DNA from: Pseudoclavibacter sp. AY1F1
GTDB taxonomy: Bacteria > Actinomycetota > Actinomycetes > Actinomycetales > Microbacteriaceae
DNA length: 64,000 nucleotides
Assembly (NCBI RefSeq): GCF_002931075.1
Contig: NZ_PSTQ01000010.1
Location: forward strand, 1-64,000
Reading direction: 5' to 3'
In this document: positions 32,582 through 41,627 of the stretch, in pieces
Position numbering within the stretch: position 1 is the stretch's first letter
Layout of the letters: each line of letters opens with the position of its first letter
Translations under genes and position numbers: made by a program
The notes under the pieces: model-generated
What the model saw: only the letters and a program-made list of their open reading frames with translations
What the model was told of the DNA's origin: nothing
Database searches by the model: none

Positions 32582-32682
32582 TTCGACAGGTTGCCTGCAG
32601 TTGTTGTGGAATCCCACAGACCCGGGGAATTGGCGTGACCTCCCATCCGGGCGCAACGGCGCGAGTGTAGCGGGGTTGCCCG

Positions 32683-32815
32683 TGTCTGGAAGGACTGCGT
32701 GTGTCTGTGTGTGTCCGGAAGGACTGTGTGTCCGGAGGGACTGTGTATCCGGAAGGACTGCGTGTCCGGAGGGACTGTGTGCGTCGAGAACAACTGCGTG
32801 TGTCGAAGAGGACCG
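32683..32815. repeat. Repeats of GTGTCCGGAGGGACT type
   Basis: GTGTCCGGAAGGACTGC/GTGTCCGGAGGGACTGT units repeat about six times between the AHSA1-like gene and the end of the HNH gene, with interspersed GTGT runs. No gene is supported in 32582-32822. Confidence 0.82.
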
Positions 32816-32822
32816 TGCGTGT

Positions 32823-34382
32823 CTAGAACGGTGGCCGAGGTCGATCCGTGAGCGGATCCGGAGGTCCGTCCGGAGGCGCGTCCCCAAGCGCCGGCCCTGA
32901 CCTCGCAGCGGTCACCGAGTCCCTGAAGGCGAGTTCGTCGCTTGGTGTGAAGATCACGCCGTAGGGTTCGGGTCGGTCGATGTAGACCTTCCCGCTCGGA
33001 GTGGTCCATTCGAGGATCCCGCCGCCTAACTGTCTGACTTGCCAGGCGGTGTGGTGTTTCACGATGTGGTGCGCGAGGCAGAAGTCGCTGAGGTTCCAGA
33101 CGGCGGTCTTGCCCCCGTACTGGTGATCGATGGTGTGATCGAGTTCGCATCTCGCGGCGGGTTGTCGGCAGCCGATGAAGCGGCAGTGCACGTCGCGGGC
33201 TTGGAGGAACTCGCGCATCGCGGCGGTGGGCGTGTACGAGTCGACGGCCTGCACGGCGCCCGTGACCGGGTGGGTGAGGACGCGGAGGAAGGCTGGCGCG
33301 GTGGCGGCGAGGCGTTTCGCTTCTTCGAGCGGCATGGGCGACATGCCATCCAGCAGCGCCGGAGCAAAGCCCCGGCCGCCTGGGCCGCCGGAGTTGAGGC
33401 CGCGGCTGCCGGGGCCGCGGCTGTTCGGGCCGGCGAGCATGCTCGTGGCGGGGATGCTGATGTGCGCGGTGGCTTGGATGCCTCGGGCGGCGGTGGCCGA
33501 GGGGTTCATGGGGTCGCTGGTGAGGAGCGTGTCCGCGATGACGTCCGACATGACCTGGTCAAGGGTGCGCTCGTCGGGCGCATGGTCCGCGCTGTCTTCC
33601 CCGCCCGCCGCGTTGATGCTCGTGTCCGCTGCAGCGTTCGCGCCGTCCGCTGGCTCTTCGATCGTGGCGTCTGGCTTGGGGCGGGCCTTGATGATCGCTT
33701 TGCCCTGCTTCCGCGCCCGGTCCAGGACAGCGTTCGCGACAAACGAGCTCATCAGCACACGCAGCACGCTCATGCCGTCGCCGAGGTCCTCGACGCTCGC
33801 GCGGCGGCGTTTCTTCGCCCGCTCGTAACGCTGATCGATGGACTCCCCGGTGAGCTCCTCCGCGACCCGCTCAGCCGCCTTCTGGAGAGCCTTGGGCGGC
33901 AACGGTTCCTGCCGCACCCGCTCGAGCATGACCTGCAGGAACTCGGCCCGACGCAGCGCCTGCTCCGCGGGATCCTCATGGTTCACCTTCAACCCGACGC
34001 TCGCGAGCGTGCTCGCCTGCGCAGGCGTTGCCAGGTTCTCCTCGAGCGCGAGCGTGAGCGCCGGGAACTCCCGCAACGTCACCGCCGCCGACGCCCGGTG
34101 CCCCTGCGCGGTCCCAGCGGCGAGCCTCACCAGCAGCCCTACCTCGTTCGCGATCGAGCGCACGTGCATCGCCGACTCCGCGCACCCCTCAGCACGATCA
34201 AGGGCGTGCCCGAACTCGTACGCGGCCGCGTGCGCCCGCAACTGCAACGCGGTACCCGCCGCGAGCATCGCCGCGGCAGCCTCCTCCAACGCCAGGATCT
34301 CCGACCGCCGCGCCGCGACCGACACCGGATCCGAAGGGTCAAACCCAGGGTCCGGAACGTCATCATCGCGGTGCTGTTGCAT
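32823..34382 (-). CDS. DUF222 domain HNH endonuclease-like protein
   Basis: 519 residues. The long helical DUF222 (13E12-repeat-like) region occupies the first 350 residues (VSVAARRSEILALEEAAAAM, AGTAQGHRASAAVTLREFP, RVLTHPVTGAVQAVDSY). An HNH nuclease module follows: CRFIGCRQPAARCELDHTIDHQYGG and FCLAHHIVKHHTAWQV. The four zinc/HNH residues look intact. These proteins occur in many copies in Actinomycetota genomes; whether they are mobile-element remnants or housekeeping is unsettled. The ATG at 34382 is preferred; one 30 bp upstream is possible. The middle has an Ala/Gly-rich spacer (PNSRGPGSRGLNSGG). Confidence 0.85.
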   Translation of the reverse strand: MQQHRDDDVPDPGFDPSDPVSVAARRSEILALEEAAAAMLAAGTALQLRAHAAAYEFGHALDRAEGCAESAMHVRSIANEVGLLVRLAAGTAQGHRASAAVTLREFPALTLALEENLATPAQASTLASVGLKVNHEDPAEQALRRAEFLQVMLERVRQEPLPPKALQKAAERVAEELTGESIDQRYERAKKRRRASVEDLGDGMSVLRVLMSSFVANAVLDRARKQGKAIIKARPKPDATIEEPADGANAAADTSINAAGGEDSADHAPDERTLDQVMSDVIADTLLTSDPMNPSATAARGIQATAHISIPATSMLAGPNSRGPGSRGLNSGGPGGRGFAPALLDGMSPMPLEEAKRLAATAPAFLRVLTHPVTGAVQAVDSYTPTAAMREFLQARDVHCRFIGCRQPAARCELDHTIDHQYGGKTAVWNLSDFCLAHHIVKHHTAWQVRQLGGGILEWTTPSGKVYIDRPEPYGVIFTPSDELAFRDSVTAARSGPALGDAPPDGPPDPLTDRPRPPF

Positions 34383-34667
34383 GCCCCAAACACTACGCAC
34401 CACCACCGACATTTCAGTGGGTCGTGGATAACTTTTTCACCGACGAAGCACTTTTCACAGGCCCATTCGCCAGTTATCCCCAGACGTAGTCGTAACCTTA
34501 TTCCACGATTTTCGTTGCTGTGTTCGAATCTTGTCTAATCGCTTGTGTGAACTCGTGATAACTACAAAGTTGCAGTGTTCTCTGCGCCGCACTCAACTCG
34601 GACTCCGCTTTCGCAACGGTCTGCCCTTGAGGCCGATCTTGTCCGTGGTCTGCCTCACAATGAACGA

Positions 34668-36362
34668 ATGCACATCCTGGTCACGTCGCTCGAGCGCGGC
34701 TTCGCGCTCGAAGATCGACGCGACGCCGTACCCGCCGCCCACTCCGCTCACTCCAGCTCCACTTCTGGTAGTTCGACTTCCTCCGCCACCGCTGACTCGA
34801 ACCCGGGAGTGCGGATCGTCCCCGACGCGATCGGGCTCGCGCAGCTGGTGTCCGAGCGGGAGCGGTCTGCCACGCCGGGCGACCCGATCCGGTGGGTGTG
34901 GAACAGCCAGGACATCGTGCCTCGTCTTCTCGCTCACGGGGTGCGCGTGGGGCGCTGCCACGACCTTCGGCTCACCGGCCGCATCCTCATCACCGCCGGT
35001 TACCTCGATGCCCGCTTCGATGTCGCGGACGCTCGGGGAGGGGCACACCCCGGAGAGGGCCTCTTCGATCTCGACGCCGAGAATCCGGGCACGGTCGCGG
35101 CGACGCGGGAGCTCTTCGAGGCGCAACTCGCTGCGATCGAGGCCGCCGATCAAGGGGGAACCAGGAAAGGCGCCCTGGCTTTTCTCGTGGGTGCTGAGAG
35201 CGCGGGAACGCTCGTCGCGGCCGAGTTGCGTGCGTCGGGTATGCCTTTCAGTGTCGAACGGCACGAGCGTGTTCTGGTGGACGTGCTCGGGTCGAGGCGT
35301 GCTGGCGGACGGCCCGCGAAGCTCGAGGCCGCTGCCTCATCCGTTCGGGCTGCGCTCGGCGAGCAGACGCTGAACGTCGACTCCCCGAAGGACCTGCTGG
35401 CCGCCCTTCGTCGGGCGGGACTCGACGTTGCGAGCACCAGCAAATGGGAACTCTGGGGCAAGGAACACCCCGTCGTCGAGGCGCTGCTGCACTACAAGCG
35501 TCTACATCGCCTCTTCACGGCGAACGGATGGACGTGGCGAGACGAGTGGATTCACGGCGGGCGCTTCCGGCCCGACTACGTTCCAGGCGGGGTCGTGACC
35601 GGGCGTTGGGCGACGAGCGGAGGCGGGGCGATGCAGCTCCCGAAGGAGATCCGCAGCGCCGTCGTTGCTGACCCCGGCTGGAAGCTCATCGTCGCCGACG
35701 CGGCCCAGCTCGAGCCTCGCATCCTCGCCGCGATGTCGGGCGACGAGGCAATGGCCAGAGCCGGTGCGCAGCGCGACATGTACACCGCTTTCGTGGACCG
35801 CGGCGTCGTGCCGGATCGCGACAGTGCGAAGGTGGCGATGCTCGGTGCCATGTACGGCGCGACAACCGGCCAGAGCGCCGTCCTGCTACCTGGCCTCGAA
35901 CGGGTCTACCCGCGTGCCATGGGGCTCGTAGCGTCTGCAGCACGATCCGGAGAACGCGGCCAACAGGTGCACACCTGGCTTGGACGCACCTCGCCGTGGC
36001 CGCCCGCGGAGTTCTCGCCGCGCGACTTCGGCCGCTTCACGCGCAACTTCATCGTGCAGGGCACCGCCGCCGAATGGGCGCTCACCTGGATGGCGGGCAT
36101 CAGGCAGCGCCTCGCCAAGCTCGGCGTGGTGACAGGGGGAGCGACTGGGGCGGTTGTGGATGCTCCACTCGAGCAGACCGCCCACCTCGCCTACTTCCTG
36201 CACGACGAAGTTGTGGTGCATGCGCCCGCTGAGGTCGCCGAGCGCGCGGCGGTGGAGGTCGTGGCGGCCGCCGCCGAAGCCGGGCGGCTCCTCTTCTCGG
36301 GCAGCCAAGTCACCTTCCCCGTGGTTGCGCACGTCGTCGACAGTTACGGCGACGCCAAGTAG
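34668..36362 (+). CDS. Family A DNA polymerase (bifunctional 3'-5' exonuclease/polymerase type)
   Basis: 564 residues. The polymerase domain is clear: VVTGRWATSGGGAMQLPKEIR, motif A VADAAQLEPRILAAMSGD (from about residue 343), motif B RDSAKVAMLGAMYGATTGQS, and motif C HDEVV with H at 512. The N-terminal half corresponds to the exonuclease-like region, but canonical exonuclease acidic motifs are not evident and it contains a Ser/Thr-rich loop. It lacks the 5'-nuclease domain of PolA and is probably an accessory repair polymerase. The ATG at 34668 gives the usual MHILV start. Bases 34383-34667 before it hold no gene and look AT-richer than the surroundings. Confidence 0.85.
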   Translation: MHILVTSLERGFALEDRRDAVPAAHSAHSSSTSGSSTSSATADSNPGVRIVPDAIGLAQLVSERERSATPGDPIRWVWNSQDIVPRLLAHGVRVGRCHDLRLTGRILITAGYLDARFDVADARGGAHPGEGLFDLDAENPGTVAATRELFEAQLAAIEAADQGGTRKGALAFLVGAESAGTLVAAELRASGMPFSVERHERVLVDVLGSRRAGGRPAKLEAAASSVRAALGEQTLNVDSPKDLLAALRRAGLDVASTSKWELWGKEHPVVEALLHYKRLHRLFTANGWTWRDEWIHGGRFRPDYVPGGVVTGRWATSGGGAMQLPKEIRSAVVADPGWKLIVADAAQLEPRILAAMSGDEAMARAGAQRDMYTAFVDRGVVPDRDSAKVAMLGAMYGATTGQSAVLLPGLERVYPRAMGLVASAARSGERGQQVHTWLGRTSPWPPAEFSPRDFGRFTRNFIVQGTAAEWALTWMAGIRQRLAKLGVVTGGATGAVVDAPLEQTAHLAYFLHDEVVVHAPAEVAERAAVEVVAAAAEAGRLLFSGSQVTFPVVAHVVDSYGDAK

Positions 36363-36504
36363 GGGCATGGACGCCGACTGAACTCTGGGAAAAGATGCCC
36401 ACAAATAGGGATAGTCGTGATCGAAGTCTGCTGGTGTGCTTGGACTATCGCAGCCCGGGGTGTTGCGACTGTGTGCGCGACTGGGGAGTTCGCCGCACGG
36501 GGAG

Positions 36505-36534
36505 CGCGGATGCTCATGGGAACGGGCATCCGCG
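36505..36534. terminator. Hairpin between polymerase and AAA ATPase genes
   Basis: CGCGGATGC (36505-36513) pairs perfectly with GCATCCGCG (36526-36534), followed by TTTCC on the plus strand. It can end both convergent transcripts. Bases 36363-36569 contain no supported gene. Confidence 0.65.
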
Positions 36535-36569
36535 TTTCCGACTCCTCTGCATCGACCCCGCCAGTGCTG

Positions 36570-37736
36570 TCAGCGTTTCGGCCACACCCACTGCGGGCCC
36601 TCGAACTGCAACTGGCCGCGAATGCTCGTGGAGCCCGATTCTTTCTCGAGCTCGATGACGTTCGCGTCGTCGCGCAGTCCGTCGACCAGGGGCTGCGAGT
36701 GTGTGACCACGATGACCTGCGTGTGCTCGGATGCGCGCCTGATCAGGCCCGCGAGTGTCGGAAGCAGGCTGGGGTGCAGACTCGCCTCCGGCTCGTTCAG
36801 GACCAGCAGTTCCGGCATTCGGGGAGACAGGAGTGCGGTGGCGAGCAGGATCATCCGGAGCGTGCCATCGGATAGCTCCCGGGCATCGAGCGGCCTCGCG
36901 AGGCCGGGCTGCGACATGACGAGCCTCGCCATGCCCGACTCCTCTTCTTCGATACCGACGCTCGAGCCCGGGAATGCGGCGTCGATGGCAGCGTGGAACG
37001 CCCTCGCGTTACCGACCCGCTGCACCGTCGCAAGGGCCGCGGGGAGGCGCGAGCCGTCATTCGGTAGCACTGGGGTGAAGGTCGCAGGGCTCGGCAGCCT
37101 CGCCGGTGCCGCCGCGTCGGTGCGGAGGTAATCGAGGAAGCGCCAGCCCCGTGCCGACTCTCGGAGCGCGTAGAGCTCCGGGGTAGTCGAAGGGTCTGCG
37201 AGCGTCGCGAGCATCGACTCTGCCTCCCGCACACTCCACTCGGCGTGCACAAGCTTGAAGTTGGCGTCACGCACCTTGACCAGATTTCCTCGACGCTCGA
37301 CGAGGGTTGTCGAGGGCCGCAGCAGCTCGCTGGACCAGACGAGCTCGCTTTTCACGACCGGGTCGAACGGGAAGTCGGAGATGACGGGGATTCCGAGATC
37401 GATCGCGAAGTTCTGCAGTGGCCGCGGATGCTTCATCGGCGGCATGCCGAGATCAGTGGCGTACGAGGCCGTCGAGGTGCGGAGTCCGAGCTTGAGGGTG
37501 ACGGGCGTGCCACGAGACCGTTCGCCCGCGTGCAGAGCTGCGCGCAGGCCGCCCTCCATCGCGAGCGACGACAGGGCACCTTCGCGGATGATGTCGTGCA
37601 GCAGGCGCAGGGCCCGGTACAGATTCGACTTTCCGCTGCCGTTCGCACCAGTGACGACGTTGAGGCGTTCGAGTCCCACGGTGACGCTCTTGATGGACCG
37701 GTAGTTCTCGATGGCGAGGAGTTCAAGCATGCCCAC
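36570..37736 (-). CDS. AAA family ATPase, RecF/OLD-like ABC-ATPase fold
   Basis: 388 residues. LELLAIENYRSIKSVTVGLERLNVVTGANGSGKSNL contains the Walker A (GANGSGKS, about residues 30-37). The signature-like ARELSDGTLRMILLATALLS and Walker B ELLVLNEPEASLHPSLL are in the C-terminal third, followed by VIVVTHSQPLVDGL. This is the arrangement of the AAA_21/AAA_15 group, related to RecF, OLD and SMC heads. No TOPRIM nuclease domain is present. The role is unknown: DNA repair or phage defence are both plausible. It stands alone on the minus strand. Confidence 0.82.
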   Translation of the reverse strand: MGMLELLAIENYRSIKSVTVGLERLNVVTGANGSGKSNLYRALRLLHDIIREGALSSLAMEGGLRAALHAGERSRGTPVTLKLGLRTSTASYATDLGMPPMKHPRPLQNFAIDLGIPVISDFPFDPVVKSELVWSSELLRPSTTLVERRGNLVKVRDANFKLVHAEWSVREAESMLATLADPSTTPELYALRESARGWRFLDYLRTDAAAPARLPSPATFTPVLPNDGSRLPAALATVQRVGNARAFHAAIDAAFPGSSVGIEEEESGMARLVMSQPGLARPLDARELSDGTLRMILLATALLSPRMPELLVLNEPEASLHPSLLPTLAGLIRRASEHTQVIVVTHSQPLVDGLRDDANVIELEKESGSTSIRGQLQFEGPQWVWPKR

Positions 37737-37779
37737 ACGCTAGGAGGTGCCACCGACAAATGGCTTGCGAGCGCGCAAA

Positions 37780-37818
37780 AGCCCCTCAGGCGGGAGATGA
37801 ACTCCGACCTGAGGGGCT
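37780..37818 (-). terminator. Rho-independent terminator of the aldehyde dehydrogenase gene
   Basis: On the minus strand AGCCCCTCAGG pairs with CCTGAGGGGCT over a 17-nt loop and is followed by TTTTG. It starts 16 bp beyond the dehydrogenase stop, and it is the most classical terminator in the window. Confidence 0.85.
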
Positions 37819-37833
37819 CTCGGCCTGTCTGGA

Positions 37834-39219
37834 CTACTTGACCTGGCGGATGAGCTTCTTGTTGACGAACTCCTCGATGCCGAGCGAGCCGAGCTCGCGG
37901 CCGAAGCCCGAGCGCTTCACTCCGCCGAACGGAAGTTCCGGGCTGTCGAGGCCGACGCCGTTGATGTAGACCATGCCTGCCTCGATGGCGTCGGCGACGC
38001 GCTGCGCCTGCTCCTGGTCAGTCGTGAAGAGGTACGAGCCGAGGCCGAACGGGGTCGCGTTGGCGAGCTCGACGGCCTCCTCTTCGCTGCTGACCTTGTA
38101 GAGCGCGGCGACCGGGCCGAAGAACTCCTCGGTGTACGCGTCGTTGTCAGGCGTGACTCCGGCGAGCACCGTCGACTGGAAGAAGTTGCCGTCGTGACCG
38201 CCACCCGCGAGGAGCTGCGCGCCCTGCGCGACCGCGCGCTCGACCTGCTCGGCGAGGTTCTTCGTCGCCGGTGCAGAAGAGAGCGGCCCGAGCTCGGCGT
38301 CATCCTTGGTCGGGTCGACGGGGGCAACCGCAGCCATTGCAGCGGTGAACTTCTCGGCGAACTCCTCGTAGAGCGAGTCGATGACGATCATGCGCTTCGC
38401 GCCGTTGCAGGCCTGCCCGGAGTTGTCGAGACGGGCTGCGACGGCGGCCTCGACGGCCTCGTCGACGCTGTCGGTGCTGAGCAGGATGAACGGGTCTGAC
38501 CCACCGAGCTCAAGCACTACCTTCTTGAGGTTGCGTCCCGCGATCTCGGCGACGGCCGCACCGGCGCGCTCGGAACCGGTCAGCGAGACGCCGTGGATGC
38601 GGTCGTCGGCGATGATGTCGGCGATCTGCTCGTTGGTGGCGAAGATGTTGACGTACGCGCCCTGCGGGAAGCCCGCATCCGCGAAGATCTGCTCAAGCGC
38701 CGTCGCCGACTCGGGGCACTGCCCGGCGTGCTTCAGCAGGATCGGGTTGCCGAGTACGAGGTTGGGGCCTGCGAAGCGGGCGACCTGATAGTAGGGGAAG
38801 TTCCACGGCATGATGCCGAGGAGGGGTCCAATCGCCGATCGCCGGATGAGGGCGGTCCCTTCACCGCCGAGCAGCTCGATTGGTGCGTCCTTCAGGAAGT
38901 TCTCCGCGTTGTCGGCGTAGTACTGCAGGATGTCGGCGCTGAAGTCGACCTCGCCATACGACTGCTCCATGGGCTTGCCCATCTCGCGGGTGATGATCTC
39001 GGCGAGCTCCTCGCGGCGCTCGCGGTGCAGTTCGGCGGCGCGGCTCATGAGGGCGGCGCGCTCGGCGACGGTGCTGGGCTTCGACCAGGTGCGGTACGCG
39101 TTGTCGAGGCTCTGCAGCGCAGTCTCGATGCCGTCTTCGGTGACGAGCGGGAATTCCTCTCCCTGATCGCCGGTCGCTGGGTTCACAACTACGTAGGTGC
39201 TCAAACTCACTCCAGACAT
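37834..39219 (-). CDS. NAD(P)-dependent succinate-semialdehyde dehydrogenase family enzyme
   Basis: 461-residue aldehyde dehydrogenase. Catalytic cysteine C271 (NSGQACNGAKR) and general base E237 (VVLELGGSDPFI) are in place, as are the PWNFPYYQVARFAGPNL cofactor region and the FFGPVAALYKV block. The closest type by eye is the short succinate-semialdehyde dehydrogenase group (GabD/Sad), which oxidises succinate semialdehyde to succinate. Closely related enzymes accept other aldehydes, so the substrate is tentative. No gabT neighbour is present. It has its own terminator. Confidence 0.85.
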   Translation of the reverse strand: MSGVSLSTYVVVNPATGDQGEEFPLVTEDGIETALQSLDNAYRTWSKPSTVAERAALMSRAAELHRERREELAEIITREMGKPMEQSYGEVDFSADILQYYADNAENFLKDAPIELLGGEGTALIRRSAIGPLLGIMPWNFPYYQVARFAGPNLVLGNPILLKHAGQCPESATALEQIFADAGFPQGAYVNIFATNEQIADIIADDRIHGVSLTGSERAGAAVAEIAGRNLKKVVLELGGSDPFILLSTDSVDEAVEAAVAARLDNSGQACNGAKRMIVIDSLYEEFAEKFTAAMAAVAPVDPTKDDAELGPLSSAPATKNLAEQVERAVAQGAQLLAGGGHDGNFFQSTVLAGVTPDNDAYTEEFFGPVAALYKVSSEEEAVELANATPFGLGSYLFTTDQEQAQRVADAIEAGMVYINGVGLDSPELPFGGVKRSGFGRELGSLGIEEFVNKKLIRQVK

Positions 39220-39389
39220 TGGATGCGTGCGCGCAGCATCGCGCGATTGGGTGAAGCCTAGGAGATGTGGCCTAGGAAACCCAGGGTTCAGGCCGAATTA
39301 ACTGAATATCGTTTATTTACCAGGTGCCTCTCCGGTGATGCGGCCCTAGGCTCTCGAGCGGCGGGATGCGCCCGCAGGTAGGGGATGGC

Positions 39390-41024
39390 ATGAGCGAGCA
39401 GCCACACGACGATGTCCAGTTCTTCCGCGCGTTCAAGCGGTTCCTTGAACGCGTCAACGAGACGCCGGCCGAGGTCCAGGTTGTGCGCACGCCCTTCGGC
39501 GGCGAGCTGAGCGAGTTCCTCGGTGCCGACGCCGAGGCGCTCCCGGTTGTCGTCGAGGAGTTCGCGAGCTACCGGATCGTCGACGCCGACATTGCGCTCG
39601 AGGAGATCGCCGGCCGCGACGAGGCGAGGCTCGTCGGTGTCGCCGGCGGCTCCGCCCACGCGCACGCGGGTCTCGCGGAGCTCATTTCGAGCCCGCACAT
39701 GCCGTTCAGGTCGGGCCCCGCCGAGTTCGCCGAGAAGGCGACGGGGCCCAGGTCAACACGACAGGTCGTGAGTTTCGGCGCACGCCTCTTCACCTACCGT
39801 GGCGCGCGAGTTGTGGTCATGCAGCGTGCATCCCGACCCGACATGGGGCGACCACAGGGGCAGCTCGAGGTGCTCACCGCCGCGGAGCCCTCGCTCGTCT
39901 CCGACCTCCTCGGCGAGGTGCGCGCCCTCATGGTCGAGCGCAGCGTGCTGCGCGGCAAGGTGCTCGCATTCGAGAACAGCGACTACCGGATGGACGCTGG
40001 CGCGTCGTTCCTGGAGCGACCGGACGTCGCCGAGGGTGACGTCATCCTGCCGCACGGCGTCCTCGAATCGGTGGTCGCGCACGTCATCGAGATCGGGCGG
40101 CAACGCGAGATCCTGCTTGCCGCCGGCCAGCACCTGAAGCGGGGCGTGCTGCTCTACGGGCCGCCAGGGACCGGGAAGACGCTCACCGTCAGGCATCTCC
40201 TGAGCCGGACGGAGGGGGTGACGGCCGTGCTGCTGACCGGGTCGAGCATCCAGCACATCAGCGTGGCCGCCGAACTGGCCCGCACACTGCAGCCGTCGAT
40301 CGTCGTACTCGAGGACATTGACCTCGTCGCCATGGAACGCCACGCGTCGCCGCAGCCGCTGCTCTTCGAGGTCCTCGACGCGCTTGATGGCCTCGACGGC
40401 GATGCCGACGTCGCCTTCATCATGACCACGAACCGCGTCCAGGTGCTCGAGCGCGCCCTCGTCTCCAGGCCTGGTCGCGTCGACCTGGCCGTGGAGATCG
40501 CGCTGCCAGGCGGGCCGGAGCGCTTGCGCCTCCTCGAGAAGTACGCCGCAGGGTTGACGTTCAGCGAGGAAGCGCTTTTGGAGGCGTCTGGTCGCGCCGA
40601 GCAGACCACGGGTTCGTTCGCGAAGGAACTTGTCCGCCGCGCGGTGCTCGCCGCTGCGAGGGCAGGCGTCGAACCGGACGACAGCATTCTGCTGCACGAG
40701 CTCGACGAACTGATGTCGGCGCAGTCCGCGCTCACTCGGCGGCTGCTCGGCGACGGCACGGAACCGGACGGCGACGAGCTGGGCGGAGGTGGGATGGAAA
40801 TCATCTCCACGGCGGAGGGCGACCGCACCGGCGCCGTCACCTACATCCCGCTGGGTGCCCAGGCCGACACCGGCTGGACCGCAGACGTACCCGATTCGGG
40901 TGCGGTCTACCCGCCTGGGGTGCCGGGCTTTGAGCCCAACACCGCGAGCAGTGCAGCGGTCAGCTCGGATCAGGCGGAGCAGTCGCGCGAGACGGGCGAG
41001 AACCGCAAGACGGGCGAGAACTGA
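39390..41024 (+). CDS. AAA+ ATPase of the FtsH/Cdc48 type, single ATPase module
   Basis: 544 residues. A roughly 250-residue N-terminal region of unknown type precedes the ATPase. Walker A is GVLLYGPPGTGKTLTV, Walker B is SIVVLEDIDLVAMERH, sensor 1 is IMTTNRVQVLE, and the arginine finger is in VSRPGRVDLAVEIALPG. No protease domain follows; the C-terminal 90 residues are acidic and disordered, ending in a repeated GENRKTGEN. Remodelling of a protein partner is the general role. The start is the ATG at 39390. The lipoprotein ORF begins 2 bp after its stop. Confidence 0.84.
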   Translation: MSEQPHDDVQFFRAFKRFLERVNETPAEVQVVRTPFGGELSEFLGADAEALPVVVEEFASYRIVDADIALEEIAGRDEARLVGVAGGSAHAHAGLAELISSPHMPFRSGPAEFAEKATGPRSTRQVVSFGARLFTYRGARVVVMQRASRPDMGRPQGQLEVLTAAEPSLVSDLLGEVRALMVERSVLRGKVLAFENSDYRMDAGASFLERPDVAEGDVILPHGVLESVVAHVIEIGRQREILLAAGQHLKRGVLLYGPPGTGKTLTVRHLLSRTEGVTAVLLTGSSIQHISVAAELARTLQPSIVVLEDIDLVAMERHASPQPLLFEVLDALDGLDGDADVAFIMTTNRVQVLERALVSRPGRVDLAVEIALPGGPERLRLLEKYAAGLTFSEEALLEASGRAEQTTGSFAKELVRRAVLAAARAGVEPDDSILLHELDELMSAQSALTRRLLGDGTEPDGDELGGGGMEIISTAEGDRTGAVTYIPLGAQADTGWTADVPDSGAVYPPGVPGFEPNTASSAAVSSDQAEQSRETGENRKTGEN

Positions 41025-41026
41025 GT

Positions 41027-41421
41027 ATGCGTGCTGGAAGGGCGTGCCTGGTTTCCAGCATTGGAGCGGCCGCGTTGCTCACGACAAGCGGATGCTCGAT
41101 CCTCATCCCGCAATACGGGCTCACGATCAGACAGGCGGTGGTTGACGCGGAGTACACGGGCCAGACTTCGCCAGCAACCCCGTTGAGATCACTGAGCCGG
41201 CCTGCGGTAACGAGATCGACTGCGTTGAGGCGTGGTCGACTGACCAGGCTGATTACTACCGTTTCGCGACCCGTGACAAGGCAACCGACTTCGCAGAGGG
41301 CCTTGGTGACGGTGCGCAATCGCATTTCATCGTCATGGACTTCGGTGGCAAGACCGGCGTCGACCGCCAGGAGCAGGAAGCGGCGTCCTGTTGGCTTCGA
41401 GGGGGTGCACTTCGACCATGA
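41027..41421 (+). pseudogene. Frameshifted small lipoprotein, third member of the C-x5-C-V-E-A family
   Basis: The first 45 codons give a lipoprotein signal peptide with lipobox LTTSGC (Cys 23) and continue to about 41160. The continuation with family similarity is in another frame: GPDFASNPVEITEPACGNEI, then DCVEAWSTDQADYYRFATRD and FIVMDFGGKTGVDRQEQEAA, ending at the TGA of 41419-41421. These match the two intact lipoproteins at 60.4-61.4 kb in the C-x5-C-V-E-A motif, the D-Q pair and the charged C-terminal block. One base change in frame is required near 41150-41165. It starts 2 bp after the AAA+ ATPase gene. Confidence 0.68.
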
Positions 41422-41573
41422 AGGGCCATGCATCGACTGAGTCAGCCGCTCCACCTTGTTCTCGATGCGGGCATCCGCGGAGTTTCCCCGGGCGTCACGA
41501 GCGGAAATGTCGACGAAAAGCTGGCACGTGCTCGCCGATCTGTGTTTTGTGCCCGCTTCCGCAACCGTTTTTG

Positions 41574-41590
41574 CTAGTTTGTTGAACTAG
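41574..41590. promoter_or_regulatory. Candidate MarR operator
   Basis: CTAGTT (41574-41579) and AACTAG (41585-41590) form a perfect palindrome around TGTTG, 38 bp upstream of the MarR gene start. Size and place suit an autoregulatory MarR site. A weaker relative, TAGTTAGATAAGCTA, occurs at about 42295-42309, ahead of the next gene. Confidence 0.6.
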
Positions 41591-41627
41591 TTTCCCTGGC
41601 GTCCAGCGCGCCAGTACGAGGAGGACC

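Noticed and set aside
32823-34382. Homing endonuclease or intact mobile element
   Set aside because: DUF222-HNH genes are common stand-alone genes in this group; no intron, inverted repeats or integrase flank it.
36417-36875. A 152-codon plus-strand gene over the AAA ATPase 3' end
   Set aside because: It crosses a convergent hairpin and is antisense to the Walker B region of the ATPase; the translation has no recognisable fold.
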